From: Rhodopseudomonas sp. AAP120
Lineage (GTDB): Bacteria; Pseudomonadota; Alphaproteobacteria; Rhizobiales; Xanthobacteraceae
DNA length: 64,000 nt
Direction of reading: 5' to 3'
Assembly: GCF_001295845.1 (NCBI RefSeq)
Contig: NZ_LJIC01000107.1
Coordinates: 62,001 to 126,000 of the forward strand
In this document: positions 1-8,664 of the stretch, in pieces
How the letters are laid out: every line of letters begins with the position of its first letter
How positions within the stretch are numbered: the stretch's first letter is position 1
Program-made: the position numbers and the translations under genes
Notes under the pieces: generated by a model
Seen by the model: the letters and a program-made list of their open reading frames with translations, nothing else
Databases searched by the model: none
Told to the model about the DNA's origin: nothing

Positions 1-1001
1 GAAGACCCCCTACCCCGATTTGCTGCGCGAGATGATCGGCTTTGCCGCCCAGCGGCTGATGGAGCTGGAGGTCGGCAACCTGACCGGCGCCGGCTATGGC
101 GAGAAGACCCGTGAGCGACTGGCGCAGCGCAACGGCTACCGCGACCGCGACTGGGAGACCCGGGCCGGCACCGTCGAACTGCGGGTCCCGAAGCTGCGCA
201 AGGGCAGCTATTTTCCGGGCTTTCTGGAGCCGCGGCGGATGGCGGAGAAGGCGCTGACCGCGGTGATCCAAGAGGCCTATGTGCACGGCATCTCGACCCG
301 CTCGGTCGACGACCTGGTCAAGGCGATTGCGGTGATTGTCGCGGTCGGCGTCAACAGCGACGGCCGGCGCGAGATTCTCGGCCTCGACATCGGCCCCTCC
401 GAGGCCGAGACGTTCTGGACCGCGTTCCTGCGCAAGCTCGCCCGCCGCGGCCTGCGGGGCGTCAAGCTGGTGATCTCCGATGCCCATGAGGGGCAACAAG
501 GCCGCGGTCGCCAAGGTACTGAATGCCACCTGGCAGCGCTGCCGCGTCCACCTGATGCGCAACGTTCTCGCCCATGCCGGCAAGAGCGGGCGGCGCGTCG
601 TCTCTGCCTTCATCGCCACCGCCTTTGCGCAAGACGATGCCGAAGCGGCGCGTGCGCAATGGCGACGCGTCGCCGATCAGCTACGGCCGAAGCATCCGAA
701 GCTCTCGGCCTTCCTCGACAATGCCGAGACCGACGTGCTGGCCTACATGAGATTCCCGCCGGCGCATCGCACCAAGCTGCACTCCACCAATCCGATCGAG
801 CGTCTCAACGGCGAGATCAAGCGGCGCCCCGAGGCGGTCGGCATCTTCCTCAACGAGGACGCCATCGTCAGCTTGGTCGGCGCCATCCTGCTCGAACAGA
901 ACGACGAATGGACGGTGCAACGCGCCCTCTATATGACGTTGGAAACCATCGCCCCGATCGGCGATGATCCCGCCGTCAGCCTCCCGGCATTCGCCAGCTG
1001 A
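1..1001 (+). pseudogene. IS256-family (mutator-type) transposase, broken
   Basis: The translation from base 2 ([11 protein letters not shown]...) through [32 protein letters not shown] and, in another frame, [16 protein letters not shown] and [10 protein letters not shown] is typical of IS256-family DDE transposases. Two lesions are visible. The sequence jumps from DDLVKA directly to AVIVAVGVN near base 325, losing the segment of about 50 residues that normally carries the first catalytic Asp. At about base 490 one extra base after SDAHEG shifts the reading frame by one; the rest continues in the frame of the 480-1001 stretch. The 5' end is cut by the window edge. The enzyme is surely inactive. 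Confidence 0.92.
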
Positions 1002-1075
1002 CCGACCCGGACCTTACCGAGGCCATCGCGGTGACCTGCCGCCAGATACACCACGCCAAGGGGCACGATCCCTGG

Positions 1076-1355
1076 CGCATTGAGGTTGGCCCTGGCGAGA
1101 ATGTTCGGTTTCTGATCCGACTTGGGTACAGAGGATCATAAGATCTTCCTTGCCACCGAAGGGGACAACCTAAAGCATGCGGAAGAGATGAAAAAGCATC
1201 CTCACATGCAGCACGATGAGCCGAATTGTGCGGTTGGCGCCGAAAAAGACGGCAGAAGTCGTTTGGAAGTTTATCAAGACGGGAACCTTTGAATTCTCTT
1301 GTCTAATTCCCGATCTTCGTGAGTACGGAATGACTGGTCACATCAGGGTGAAAGA
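1076..1355 (+). pseudogene. degenerate copper-type cupredoxin fragment
   Basis: Three frames carry pieces of one cupredoxin: EVGPGENVRFLIR, then EDHKIFLATEGDNLKHAEEMKKHPHMQHDEPN, then KTAEVVWKFIKTGTFEFSCLIP. In order they match the intact cupredoxin encoded at 27103-27600 in this window (VKFVIRNNG, DHEFILATTAENFKHAEAMK, WRFTKTGEFEFACLIPGH). At least two frameshifts separate the pieces, and the region for the signal peptide is missing. It is a relic of a second copy of the copper-resistance cluster. Confidence 0.85.
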
Positions 1356-1442
1356 ATTTCTTAATGCCTGCCGCCCCGCCCAGGCCGGCCGTGAGCGCAA
1401 GATTGCCGATTCCGGGTTGGCCGAGACACGATCCTGCATTCT

Positions 1443-1461
1443 GATACCCCGTAGGGGTATC
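1443..1461. promoter_or_regulatory. palindrome resembling a CsoR/RcnR-type operator
   Basis: GATACCCC-GTA-GGGGTATC is a perfect 8-bp inverted repeat. G-tract palindromes of the ATACCCC...GGGGTAT kind are bound by CsoR/RcnR-family metal sensors. It lies about 160 bp upstream of a small exported Cys-containing protein, next to copper genes. No csoR gene is seen in the window, so the regulator is inferred only. Confidence 0.4.
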
Positions 1462-1624
1462 ATTGCGCTGATTGGCATTGCATAGGCAATGTTCAACGAA
1501 AAGACCACGGGGTGGTGTTGAGCTTGACTAGCATCAAGCTTTTTCTTCAGCTGCGGCCTATCGTATGGATGTTTTGGCCTGCCTCAATCATTGAGTCGGA
1601 CGAGCGGTGGATTTTGCGCTTAGA

Positions 1625-2005
1625 ATGCGGTTGTTCCGGACCATAGTGGCAATTCTGATCGCCGCTTCGCTGGTGGCTCTACCGATTGGAGCCCACGCGT
1701 CAGCGTCGGCGATTTCAAAGAGCGGTTCAGCTTCGAGCGAACACTTCCACATTTCCGTAAGCCACTCCGCGGACATGTCGATGGACGAGTACTGCCCGCA
1801 CGACACAAAGAGAGCTCCTTCGCCGACACATGGGTTTAAGTGTCCGCTGAGTTTCTGTTGCGTGGGCGCTTCGGTGGCTCTCAACCACGTCACTGCCGTC
1901 CGTATCGAATTCAGCATTGGGAAGACCACCCATGTGACGACTTTGATGGACGCATTCGTCCCCGCCCGTGCCGGCAGTCTGCCTTTCCGACCTCCTCGCG
2001 TCTGA
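1625..2005 (+). CDS. small exported Cys/His protein, DUF2946-like
   Basis: The predicted 126-residue product begins with a signal peptide (MRLFRTIVAILIAASLVALPIGAHA). The mature part carries CPHDTKR...KCPLSFCCVG and ends in PFRPPR, a layout seen in short DUF2946-like proteins encoded beside copper and other metal-efflux genes; the role is unknown, perhaps periplasmic metal binding. A GTG six codons upstream (1607) is an alternative start; neither has a strong ribosome binding site. The gene follows the metal-sensor-like palindrome at 1443-1461 and precedes a TolC relic, a setting like the 23400-25711 genes. The family assignment is by pattern only. Confidence 0.55.
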   Translation: MRLFRTIVAILIAASLVALPIGAHASASAISKSGSASSEHFHISVSHSADMSMDEYCPHDTKRAPSPTHGFKCPLSFCCVGASVALNHVTAVRIEFSIGKTTHVTTLMDAFVPARAGSLPFRPPRV

Positions 2006-2106
2006 TCTCATTAAGCACTGAACTCGCGGGCGTTTTCACGCGTCCGTCGATGAACGTCGCGTGCATTCCTGTCCCGGCTTGAGACCAGACACGTTTGGAG
2101 ACCATC

Positions 2107-2414
2107 ATGATCCTGAAGTTCACTGGCGCCGCGGCCTTTGCCGTGGCCATTGGCCTATCCACGTCCGCGGCGCCGCCTGGGTCACCAATGAGGGCTCGAA
2201 GACGGCGCTGACGGCGGCCGAATCCGAGGTTCGTGCCGCCGACGTGGCGTTGCAGGGAGTGCAGCGGGAAGCACAGGCCGGGCAGCGTACCACCGTGGAT
2301 GTTTTGAACGCCCTGCAGTATCTCACCAACGCCCGGGCACGGCTCATCACTTCGCAGCGTGATCGCGTCGTTGCGTCATACACGTTACTCACGCCGTGGG
2401 ACGGCTGGACGTAA
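2107..2414 (+). pseudogene. chimeric relic: signal peptide start joined to TolC C-terminus
   Basis: An ATG at 2107 opens a signal-peptide-like stretch (MILKFTGAAAFAVAIGLSTSAAPP) that soon stops. From about 2188 another frame reads SKTALTAAESEVRAADVALQGVQREAQAGQRTTVDVLNALQYLTNARARLI, the conserved C-terminal coiled-coil of TolC-family outer-membrane factors. The bulk of TolC is gone. The junction suggests deletion between two genes. Confidence 0.75.
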
Positions 2415-2625
2415 AAACGCTTGGTCTGCGGATTCCCGATTATCTTCCAGAGGTCCATTACCACCAAGTCCGTGACGCACGGCATGGATTGTGAACTCTG
2501 TCAGGGAAATGAGCCGCCGGCACTCACGCCGGGGAATGGGCGACACTAACCACCCGTTCCAGATTGTTTTGATGCGACATGTGACCAAATCGCAGTTCCG
2601 AATTGACATTGTAGGGGGCGCTGAG

Positions 2626-3177
2626 ATGGACGAGAATCAGTTGAAGCCGCTCATGCTGGCGAGCCTTCACGGTGAGGCAGCTGCCCACCGCGAACTGTTG
2701 TCACGGCTGAGCGGCGATCTGCGCGCCTATTACAGGGGCAGGCTCGCCAGAATCGGCCGCAGCGCGACCGAGGCTGAGGATCTTGTCCAGGAAGCCTTGA
2801 TGGCGATTCATATGAGGCGCGATACTTACGATCCGGCGGAATTGCTGACGCCCTGGGTGCGCGCGATTGCGCGCTACAAGCTGATCGACCACCTGCGGCA
2901 CACGCGGGGTTCGATGTTGGTTGTTCCGATCGACGACATCGACCCGGCGGCGGAGGACAATGCGGCTGCCGGCATCGAAAGCTCGCTCGACCTGGGCAAA
3001 CTGATGTCGGGGCTTCCGGATAGGATGCGGACGGCGGTGCAGGCGGTTAAGCTCGACGGCCTGAGCGTCGCCGAGGCCGCAGCCCGGCTCAATATCAGCG
3101 AATCCTCGGTCAAGGTCAGCGTGCATCGCGGTTTGAAGGCGCTGGCGGCGATGATTGGACGGGAGAACGCGTCATGA
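2626..3177 (+). CDS. ECF-type RNA polymerase sigma factor (NrsF-associated, SigF-like)
   Basis: A 183-residue sigma factor. Region 2 is seen around ATEAEDLVQEALMAIHMRRDTYD...PWVRAIARYKLIDHLRH (residues about 45-90). Region 4 is LPDRMRTAVQAVKLDGLSVAEAAARLNISESSVKVSVHRGLKAL (about 125-170). The start at 2626 is chosen because GTAGGGGG precedes it; a longer in-frame opening upstream has no domain content. The stop overlaps the start of the NrsF anti-sigma gene by 4 bp (ATGA), the usual arrangement of this ECF group, known from Caulobacter SigF. A promoter of the matching type lies downstream at 3859. It probably answers oxidative or metal stress. Confidence 0.9.
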   Translation: MDENQLKPLMLASLHGEAAAHRELLSRLSGDLRAYYRGRLARIGRSATEAEDLVQEALMAIHMRRDTYDPAELLTPWVRAIARYKLIDHLRHTRGSMLVVPIDDIDPAAEDNAAAGIESSLDLGKLMSGLPDRMRTAVQAVKLDGLSVAEAAARLNISESSVKVSVHRGLKALAAMIGRENAS

Positions 3178-3812
3178 AGACCGACGACCTCATCGCCATG
3201 CTCGGGACCAACGTCGAACCGATCCGCCGGCCGGCCGGCCGGACACTGACGCTGGCGATCGCGGGGGGCGTGCTGCTCGCCGCGTGCGGCGTCATGGCCA
3301 CGATGGGGCTGCGGCCGGACCTGGTGCAATCGGTTTCACTGCTCTATCTGCTGCTCAAAATCGGTTTGATGCTTTTGATCCTTGTCCCGGCCTCGATCTT
3401 CCTGAAACGGCTGGCGCGACCGGGTGGCGAGCGCCGGGTGTCGCTGGCGCTGCTGGCGCTGCCTTTCCTTGTGGTCATGGTGCTGGCCATCGTGGCCCTT
3501 TCGATGACGCCGCGGTCACATTGGACGGCCGAGATCATCGGCGATGAATGGATCGAATGCCTGGTGTCGATCCCGGTGATCGCGATCGTTCCGTTTGCCG
3601 CTATCATCTGGGCGGTGCGCCGGATGGCGCCGACCGATCTCGTACGGGCGGGCGCGGTGTCGGGTCTGGTCGCGGGCTGCATCAGTGCGTTGGGCTATGC
3701 GCTGCATTGCACCGCCGACAGCATTCCATTCATCGCCGTCTGGTACGGCGGGACGGTCGTGCTATGCACGCTGGCCGGCGCGCTGCTCGGTCCCCGGCTG
3801 CTGCGCTGGTGA
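3174..3812 (+). CDS. nrsF: NrsF-family (DUF1109) membrane anti-sigma factor
   Basis: A 212-residue protein with a short cytoplasmic N-terminus (MKTDDLIAMLGTNVEPIRR) and six hydrophobic segments, ending GALLGPRLLRW. This matches the NrsF/DUF1109 family in length and in the N-terminal DLIxxL...N.xP(I/V) pattern. NrsF proteins hold the partner ECF sigma factor at the membrane until stress releases it, in Caulobacter through periplasmic cysteines; here Cys residues occur in TM1, in DEWIECLVS, and in the last two segments. It is translationally coupled to the sigma gene through the ATGA overlap. Confidence 0.88.
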   Translation: MKTDDLIAMLGTNVEPIRRPAGRTLTLAIAGGVLLAACGVMATMGLRPDLVQSVSLLYLLLKIGLMLLILVPASIFLKRLARPGGERRVSLALLALPFLVVMVLAIVALSMTPRSHWTAEIIGDEWIECLVSIPVIAIVPFAAIIWAVRRMAPTDLVRAGAVSGLVAGCISALGYALHCTADSIPFIAVWYGGTVVLCTLAGALLGPRLLRW

Positions 3813-3858
3813 GCACGGCAAGATGGATCGGTCCGCCGGGAATATTCTGCGGACCGCT

Positions 3859-3885
3859 GTAACCAAATTCCTCTCCCTTTCGAAC
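3859..3885 (+). promoter_or_regulatory. ECF-type promoter GTAACC-N16-CGAAC
   Basis: GTAACC (3859-3864) and CGAAC (3881-3885) are separated by exactly 16 bases. This is the promoter form I recall for SigF-type ECF sigma factors with NrsF anti-sigmas in Caulobacter. It sits 70 bp before the small exported-protein gene at 3952, directly downstream of the sigma/anti-sigma pair. A hairpin (CCGCCC-GAAC-GGGCGG, 3922-3937) lies in the leader just before the ribosome binding site. Confidence 0.6.
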
Positions 3886-3951
3886 TCCCCTTTGAGCACC
3901 TGAAAAGGTGCACCGCACGGACCGCCCGAACGGGCGGCGAAGGAGAGTAAG

Positions 3952-4182
3952 ATGTCTGCACTGACCAAGATTTCGCTCGCGATCGCGTTGATGGCGACCG
4001 CTTCGGCGCCCGCGTTCGCAGGTATGAACGGCACCGATTGGCTCAATCGTGAGCGGCCCGCGGCCGCCGCGCAGTCCGGGCTGGATGCACGCGCTGAACT
4101 CGCCAACCGCAATCCGTCGGCCAGAGCCGAACAACGCCCGACGTCGCACGCCTATTTCGGCGGCCCGCGCTCCTTCCATTGA
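3952..4182 (+). CDS. small exported protein of unknown function
   Basis: The 76-residue product has a signal peptide (MSALTKISLAIALMATASAPAFA). The short mature part is hydrophilic and Ala/Arg/Asn-rich, ending SHAYFGGPRSFH, with no cysteine. AAGGAGAG precedes the ATG. It follows the ECF-type promoter at 3859 and precedes another exported peptide gene by 32 bp, so it is probably the first gene of a unit under the adjacent sigma factor. The C-terminal YFGGPR faintly echoes the HHYxGGPK repeats of the next gene. I do not recognise the family. Confidence 0.7.
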   Translation: MSALTKISLAIALMATASAPAFAGMNGTDWLNRERPAAAAQSGLDARAELANRNPSARAEQRPTSHAYFGGPRSFH

Positions 4183-4214
4183 TCCAACACCAACGACACC
4201 GAACGGAGACGACC

Positions 4215-4457
4215 ATGACCAAACGCGCCTTGATCGCCATTGCCGCCGCTCTCGCCTTTTCGGCCGCGCCGGCCCTCGCTCAGACCTCCTCAACGGAATC
4301 CAACGCCCACCACTATCAGGGCGGCCCGAAGACAGAGACACCGCACATGACCAAGCATCCCGAAGTGGACGCGACCAAGAAGACCGGCAAGGACGGCGGC
4401 CATCACTACAGCGGCGGGCCGAAGACCGAGAACCATCACATGGGCGAAAAGAAGTAA
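4215..4457 (+). CDS. small exported His-rich repeat protein (HHYxGGPKT repeats)
   Basis: The 80-residue product has a signal peptide ending AAPALAQ. The mature part holds two repeats, HHYQGGPKTETPHM and HHYSGGPKTENHHMG, joined by a Lys-rich linker. It contains many His and some Met but no Cys. A homologue with two HHYxGGPKT(E/D)VPHHMG repeats is encoded at 13003-13257. His and Met clusters next to copper genes suggest periplasmic metal binding, but the family is not one I can name. The start is the ATG after ACGGAGACGACC. A hairpin terminator follows at 4462-4498. Confidence 0.72.
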   Translation: MTKRALIAIAAALAFSAAPALAQTSSTESNAHHYQGGPKTETPHMTKHPEVDATKKTGKDGGHHYSGGPKTENHHMGEKK

Positions 4458-4461
4458 TCAC

Positions 4462-4498
4462 CGGAGCACGGAGGCCGAACGTCGACTTCCGCGCTCCG
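4462..4498 (+). terminator. hairpin after the small exported-protein unit
   Basis: CGGAGCACGGA and TCCGCGCTCCG form an 11-bp stem with one mismatch and a 15-nt loop, starting 5 bases after the stop codon. Only a short T run follows, so it is a plausible but not classic intrinsic terminator. Confidence 0.5.
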
Positions 4499-4608
4499 TT
4501 TGGCGTTTCAACCTGTTATGGCTTTGAGGATCCCCTGATCTTTTCATCGAAAGTCCCTTTCGATAGCCGGAATGGCAGCGGTACCAGTTTGGTAATGTGG
4601 AGCCACCA

Positions 4609-4710
4609 ATGCTCGGACTGTTGATCGGCATGCTCCTCGTTAGCGTGCTGATAATCGTTTCGTTCGTGCTAGTTTTCTGTCGTTGCGGACAGTCCTGGAA
4701 CCGCGAGTAG
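4609..4710 (+). CDS. 33-residue single-pass membrane peptide
   Basis: A short reading frame, MLGLLIGMLLVSVLIIVSFV then LVFCRCGQSWNRE, forms one transmembrane helix followed by a CRC motif and a charged tail. GGAG lies 6 bases before the ATG. It is in front of the copper ATPase gene, where small membrane peptides are sometimes found. There is no homologue I can name. Confidence 0.4.
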   Translation: MLGLLIGMLLVSVLIIVSFVLVFCRCGQSWNRE

Positions 4711-4808
4711 CCAAACTTGGCTAATGGATATCCTTGGGATCGCAGCGGATAAACCTCGTCATACTAAGTAGTCAGAAAAGATCTATTTGACCGTAGACGG
4801 AGTGAACC

Positions 4809-7214
4809 ATGGCCGGCGATGACACTCACGCTTCGAAAGGGGCTCGTCAAATCACTGACAAGCACGCGAATACAGGCTTCCATTCCCGTCATTCTCAATA
4901 TCGTTTGGATCATGATGTTGGTCTCGCCGTAGCCCATGTCCGTGGCATGTCCATCGATCCTGCGACAACGCAACATAAGATCGAACGGACAGGTGAAACC
5001 GTTTACTTCTGCTCAGATCGTCGTCGAACCGAATTCCTCGATGACCCCGAAAGCTACGCTAGGTTACCGTCGAAGACGGCCAATTCTGTGACGGTGCCAG
5101 AGGGTGAAATCTACACTTGCCCGATGCACCCGCAGATTCGGCAACCAGGGCCTGGCAATTGTCCGATCTGCGGCATGGCCCTGGAGCCGGAGATCGCGAC
5201 GGCAGAGACACGCGCCAATCCCGAATTGGCCGACATGGTGCGGCGCTTCTGGCTCGGCCTAGCGTTATCTGCTCCGGTGGTGGCGCTCGAGATGGGGGGG
5301 CACCTTATCGCTGGTCATGGTTGGATTGATCAGACGCTTTCAAACTGGATTCAACTTCTTCTCGCAACACCAGTTGTACTTTGGGCCGGCTGGCCCTTCT
5401 TCGCCCGCGGTTGGCGATCCATCCTGAGCCGAAACCTCAACATGTTCACCTTGATCGCGATGGGAACAGGCGTCGCTTGGATCTACAGCGTCGTTGCCAC
5501 CCTAGCTCCTACGGTATTCCCTTCGACGTTCCGCGGGCATGACGGCGCTGTTGCTGTATATTTCGAGGCAGCGGCGGTCATTACTGTGCTCGTCCTTCTC
5601 GGACAGGTGCTCGAACTGCGGGCTCGCGAGGCGACCTCCGGCGCGATCAAGGCACTCCTCGATCTTGCTCCCAAGACAGCGCGGCGTGTGCGTTCCGATG
5701 AAGCCGATGAGGAGGTGCAGATTGCGGTGCTTCAGCCGGGTGATCGACTACGCGTACGCCCCGGCGAGAAGGTTCCTGTCGATGGTGAGATTGTGGAGGG
5801 CCGCTCCTCCCTCGATGAATCCATGGTCACTGGCGAATCCATGCCTGTCAGCAAAGACATCGGCGGCAAGGTGATTGCCGGTACACTCAATCAATCCGGC
5901 GGCTTCATCATGCAAGCGGACAAGGTTGGCAACGATACGATGTTGGCGCAGATCGTCCAAATGGTTGCACAGGCGCAGCGATCCCGCGCACCGATCCAAC
6001 GCCTTGCCGACCAAGTCGCAGGCTGGTTCGTGCCTGCCGTCATAGGGGTCGCCTTCGCCGCATTCGCCGCCTGGGCTGCCTACGGCCCCGAACCTCGCTT
6101 TGCGTTCGGCATCGTTGCGGCAGTCAGCGTGCTGATCATCGCATGCCCGTGCGCGCTCGGACTTGCAACGCCGATGTCCATCATGGTGGGCGTTGGGCGC
6201 GGCGCGCAGGTCGGCGTGCTGATCAAGAACGCGGAAGCGCTGGAACGCATGGAGCGCATCGACACCCTAGTGGTGGACAAGACCGGCACTCTGACGGAGG
6301 GCAAGCCTAAGGTTGTCGCTGTGGTGCCTGCCATTGGCACTACCGAACTTGAGTTACTGCGCCTCGCTGCAAGCGTGGAGCGTGCCAGCGAGCATCCCTT
6401 GGCGGCCGCGATCGTTGCCGAAGCAAAGCAACGTGGTATCCAGACGAGCGACGTCCGTAATTTCGATGCGCAGGCCGGGAAGGGCGCGGTTGGTATAGTC
6501 GAAGGGCGGAAAGTGCTCATCGGGAACGTTGCCTTCATGGGGGGCAACGGCGTAGAGACATCCGCGCTTTCGGCTGAAGCTGAACGTCAGCGTGGCGACG
6601 GGGCGACTGTTATTAACGTCGCCATCGATGGCCAGTTGGCCGGCATCTTGGCCATCGCCGATCCCGTCAAACAAACCACCCCCGAGGCGCTGCGAGACCT
6701 CGCCGACGAAGGCGTCAGGGTGATCATGCTGACCGGAGACAACCGAACGACCGCGGAGGCGGTTGCCGGGCGGCTGGGCATTGCCGAAGTCGAGGCGGAA
6801 GTATTGCCCGATCAGAAGAGCGCCGTCGTCGCTAGGCTGAAGGGGGAGGGCCGGGTGGTTGCGATGGCAGGCGACGGCGTGAACGATGCGCCTGCGCTCG
6901 CTCTAGCGGAGGTCGGAATTGCCATGGGGACGGGTACCGACGTTGCGATGGAGAGCGCCGGGATAACTTTGCTCAAGGGAGATTTGACCGGCATCGTGCG
7001 CGCGCGGCGCCTGTCGCGCGCGACGATGAGCAACATCCGCCAGAACCTCTTCTTCGCCTTCGCCTACAATGCCGCGGGTATCCCGATCGCAGCTGGCGTC
7101 CTCTATCCCACTTTCGGCCTGCTGCTGTCGCCCATCATCGCTGCCGCGGCCATGGCGCTTTCTTCGGTCAGCGTTGTAGGGAACGCGCTTCGGTTGCGGG
7201 TGGCGAGAATTTGA
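4809..7214 (+). CDS. copA: copper-translocating P1B-type ATPase
   Basis: An 801-residue metal pump that uses ATP to move Cu(I) out of the cytoplasm. In order it shows a YHS-like domain ([27 protein letters not shown], about 50-90), a heavy-metal-binding motif [22 protein letters not shown] (about 102-124), and the CPC metal-channel motif ([13 protein letters not shown]). Then come the phosphorylation site [11 protein letters not shown], the SEHPLAAA nucleotide-binding motif, TGDN and the hinge [10 protein letters not shown]. The last two helices carry YNAAG and the final [16 protein letters not shown] block of Cu(I) pumps. There is no classical N-terminal CxxC domain. Met47 is an alternative start just before the YHS domain. 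It probably forms a unit with the DUF2933 gene downstream. Confidence 0.96.
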   Translation: MAGDDTHASKGARQITDKHANTGFHSRHSQYRLDHDVGLAVAHVRGMSIDPATTQHKIERTGETVYFCSDRRRTEFLDDPESYARLPSKTANSVTVPEGEIYTCPMHPQIRQPGPGNCPICGMALEPEIATAETRANPELADMVRRFWLGLALSAPVVALEMGGHLIAGHGWIDQTLSNWIQLLLATPVVLWAGWPFFARGWRSILSRNLNMFTLIAMGTGVAWIYSVVATLAPTVFPSTFRGHDGAVAVYFEAAAVITVLVLLGQVLELRAREATSGAIKALLDLAPKTARRVRSDEADEEVQIAVLQPGDRLRVRPGEKVPVDGEIVEGRSSLDESMVTGESMPVSKDIGGKVIAGTLNQSGGFIMQADKVGNDTMLAQIVQMVAQAQRSRAPIQRLADQVAGWFVPAVIGVAFAAFAAWAAYGPEPRFAFGIVAAVSVLIIACPCALGLATPMSIMVGVGRGAQVGVLIKNAEALERMERIDTLVVDKTGTLTEGKPKVVAVVPAIGTTELELLRLAASVERASEHPLAAAIVAEAKQRGIQTSDVRNFDAQAGKGAVGIVEGRKVLIGNVAFMGGNGVETSALSAEAERQRGDGATVINVAIDGQLAGILAIADPVKQTTPEALRDLADEGVRVIMLTGDNRTTAEAVAGRLGIAEVEAEVLPDQKSAVVARLKGEGRVVAMAGDGVNDAPALALAEVGIAMGTGTDVAMESAGITLLKGDLTGIVRARRLSRATMSNIRQNLFFAFAYNAAGIPIAAGVLYPTFGLLLSPIIAAAAMALSSVSVVGNALRLRVARI

Positions 7215-7235
7215 ATTCAAACATTGGAGGTAACG

Positions 7236-7481
7236 TTGGTCAACCATGATGGACAGGTCGCGGGACAGAGCAAGAAGAGCTTCTGGATTTCCGCCCCGTT
7301 TCTAATCGCGCTTGCGATTGGTGGGATCGCCCTTATCGCGCTTTGGCCAAAGCACCAAGGGCACATCGCCATTGTGCTACCGTACCTCATTCTGCTGGCG
7401 TGTCCGCTGATGCACCTCTTTCACCATCACGGTCACGGAAAACACGGTGAGCCTCGCGCGCCGGAGAAGCGCTCGCCGTGA
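7236..7481 (+). CDS. DUF2933 small membrane protein
   Basis: About 81 residues with two hydrophobic segments (FWISAPFLIALAIGGIALIALW and IAIVLPYLILLACPLMHLF) and a His-rich tail, CPLMHLFHHHGHGKHG. This is the standard build of DUF2933 proteins, which accompany copper ATPase genes. The start is taken as the TTG at 7236 because TTGGAGGTAACG gives a strong GGAGG 5 bases before it. It lies 22 bp after copA. The function is unproven; metal binding by the His/Met/Cys tail is likely. Confidence 0.8.
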   Translation: MVNHDGQVAGQSKKSFWISAPFLIALAIGGIALIALWPKHQGHIAIVLPYLILLACPLMHLFHHHGHGKHGEPRAPEKRSP

Positions 7482-7492
7482 TGCCGGCGAGC
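7471..7492 (+). terminator. hairpin at the end of the copA unit
   Basis: GCTCGCCG-TGATGC-CGGCGAGC is a perfect 8-bp stem with a 6-nt loop that includes the stop codon of the DUF2933 gene. The following GAAGTTGTTG is only weakly T-rich. Confidence 0.5.
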
Positions 7493-7728
7493 GAAGTTGT
7501 TGATCATCGCTCCATAAGCCGGAGTCATTGGCAATGATCACGACTGCGGCGATAACCCGTTCTTGTTGTCAGCACAGCCTGGTAGCAGAAGAACCGCCCA
7601 AGGCGGACTAAAGTCGGGAATGCCCTACGAAGGTCGTCAATCGATCCTGAGCGTTTCACGCAGCCGCGTTGAGTGACGCCTTCTTCAAGGAGAGTTTCAC
7701 CGGCGTGGAATGCTCGGTCGCATCCTCA

Positions 7729-8661
7729 GAGTCTGACTCAGAACTCGGTGCTGTGTCATGTGGGTTTTGCGAGGCGTCTGAGAAGCAGTCGAAGATGGGC
7801 GACGTGCAGCCAGGCGCATTCGGTTGCGGCGGAAGCTTCGAAGTCCTTGGCGAGGCGGCGACATCGGCCGAGCCAGGCGAAGCTGCGTTCGACTACCCAG
7901 CGCCGCGGCAACAGCTGAAAGCCTTTGACGCCGGCGGGCCGCTCGACGATTTCGATGGTCCACGGCCCGCAGGGCGCCAGCGCGGTGAGAAGCTGATTGC
8001 CGTGATAAATACGATCGGCAAAGACATGGCGCAATCGCGGGAAACAACGGCGCATGGCCGTGAGCAGCGCCACGGCACCATGACCGTCCTGCACGTTGGC
8101 AGGGTGAACGTGCACAGCGAGCAACAGGCCGTTGGTGTCGACGACGATGTGGCGTTTGCGCCCGCAGACGCGCTTGCCGGCGTCGTATCCGCGCGGACCG
8201 CCGGCTTGGGTGGTCGGCACGCTCTGGCTGTCGATCACCGCCGCAGTCGGCGTCGGCTTGTGGCCGAGTTGTCGTCGCGCGCGGCGAACCAGCGCGGCGA
8301 AGATCCTTTGCCAACGCCCGCTATCGCGCCAGCTATAGAAATAGCCTTGTACCGTCGAATAGGGCGGGAACTCCTTCGGCAGCGCGCGCCACTGACAGCC
8401 GGTGGAAGCGATGAACAGGATCGCTTCAACCACGCGCCGCAGATCGACCCTGCGAGGCCGTCCCAAACGTTGTCGCGGCGGCATTCGCCGGGCGATCAAC
8501 GCCCACTCCGCATCCGTCAGGTCGCTTGCGTAGCGCAGCCCGTCGCGCCGATACTGCGCTCGAGTGATCTTGGTCCATGGCATTGTGACCTCCCTCAAAT
8601 CTTTGCAAATCCGATGGAATCACAACCAACTAAGGTCACTCACCTATTTTCGGTCAGGCTC
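7729..8661. mobile_element. IS5-family (IS1031-type) insertion sequence with 3-bp target duplication
   Basis: The termini GAGTCTGAC... (7729) and ...GTCAGGCTC (8661) are imperfect inverted repeats. TCA flanks both sides (7726-7728 and 8662-8664), matching the TNA target duplication of IS1031-type elements. The length is 933 bp with one transposase gene on the minus strand. It is inserted beside the FtsX-permease relic. Confidence 0.85.
7756..8583 (-). CDS. IS5/IS1031-type DDE transposase
   Basis: A 275-residue transposase. The N-terminal DNA-binding half shows YASDLTDAEWALIARRMPP and STGCQWRALPKEFPPYSTVQGYFYSWRDSGRWQRI. The DDE core residues are in AAVIDSQSVPTT (D), VFADRIYHGNQ (D) and RRWVVERSFAWLGRCRRL (E). 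The start MPWTKITRAQY is preferred over the codons upstream. The frame is intact and full length for the family, so the copy may be active. Confidence 0.93.
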   Translation of the reverse strand: MPWTKITRAQYRRDGLRYASDLTDAEWALIARRMPPRQRLGRPRRVDLRRVVEAILFIASTGCQWRALPKEFPPYSTVQGYFYSWRDSGRWQRIFAALVRRARRQLGHKPTPTAAVIDSQSVPTTQAGGPRGYDAGKRVCGRKRHIVVDTNGLLLAVHVHPANVQDGHGAVALLTAMRRCFPRLRHVFADRIYHGNQLLTALAPCGPWTIEIVERPAGVKGFQLLPRRWVVERSFAWLGRCRRLAKDFEASAATECAWLHVAHLRLLLRRLAKPT

Positions 8662-8664
8662 TCA

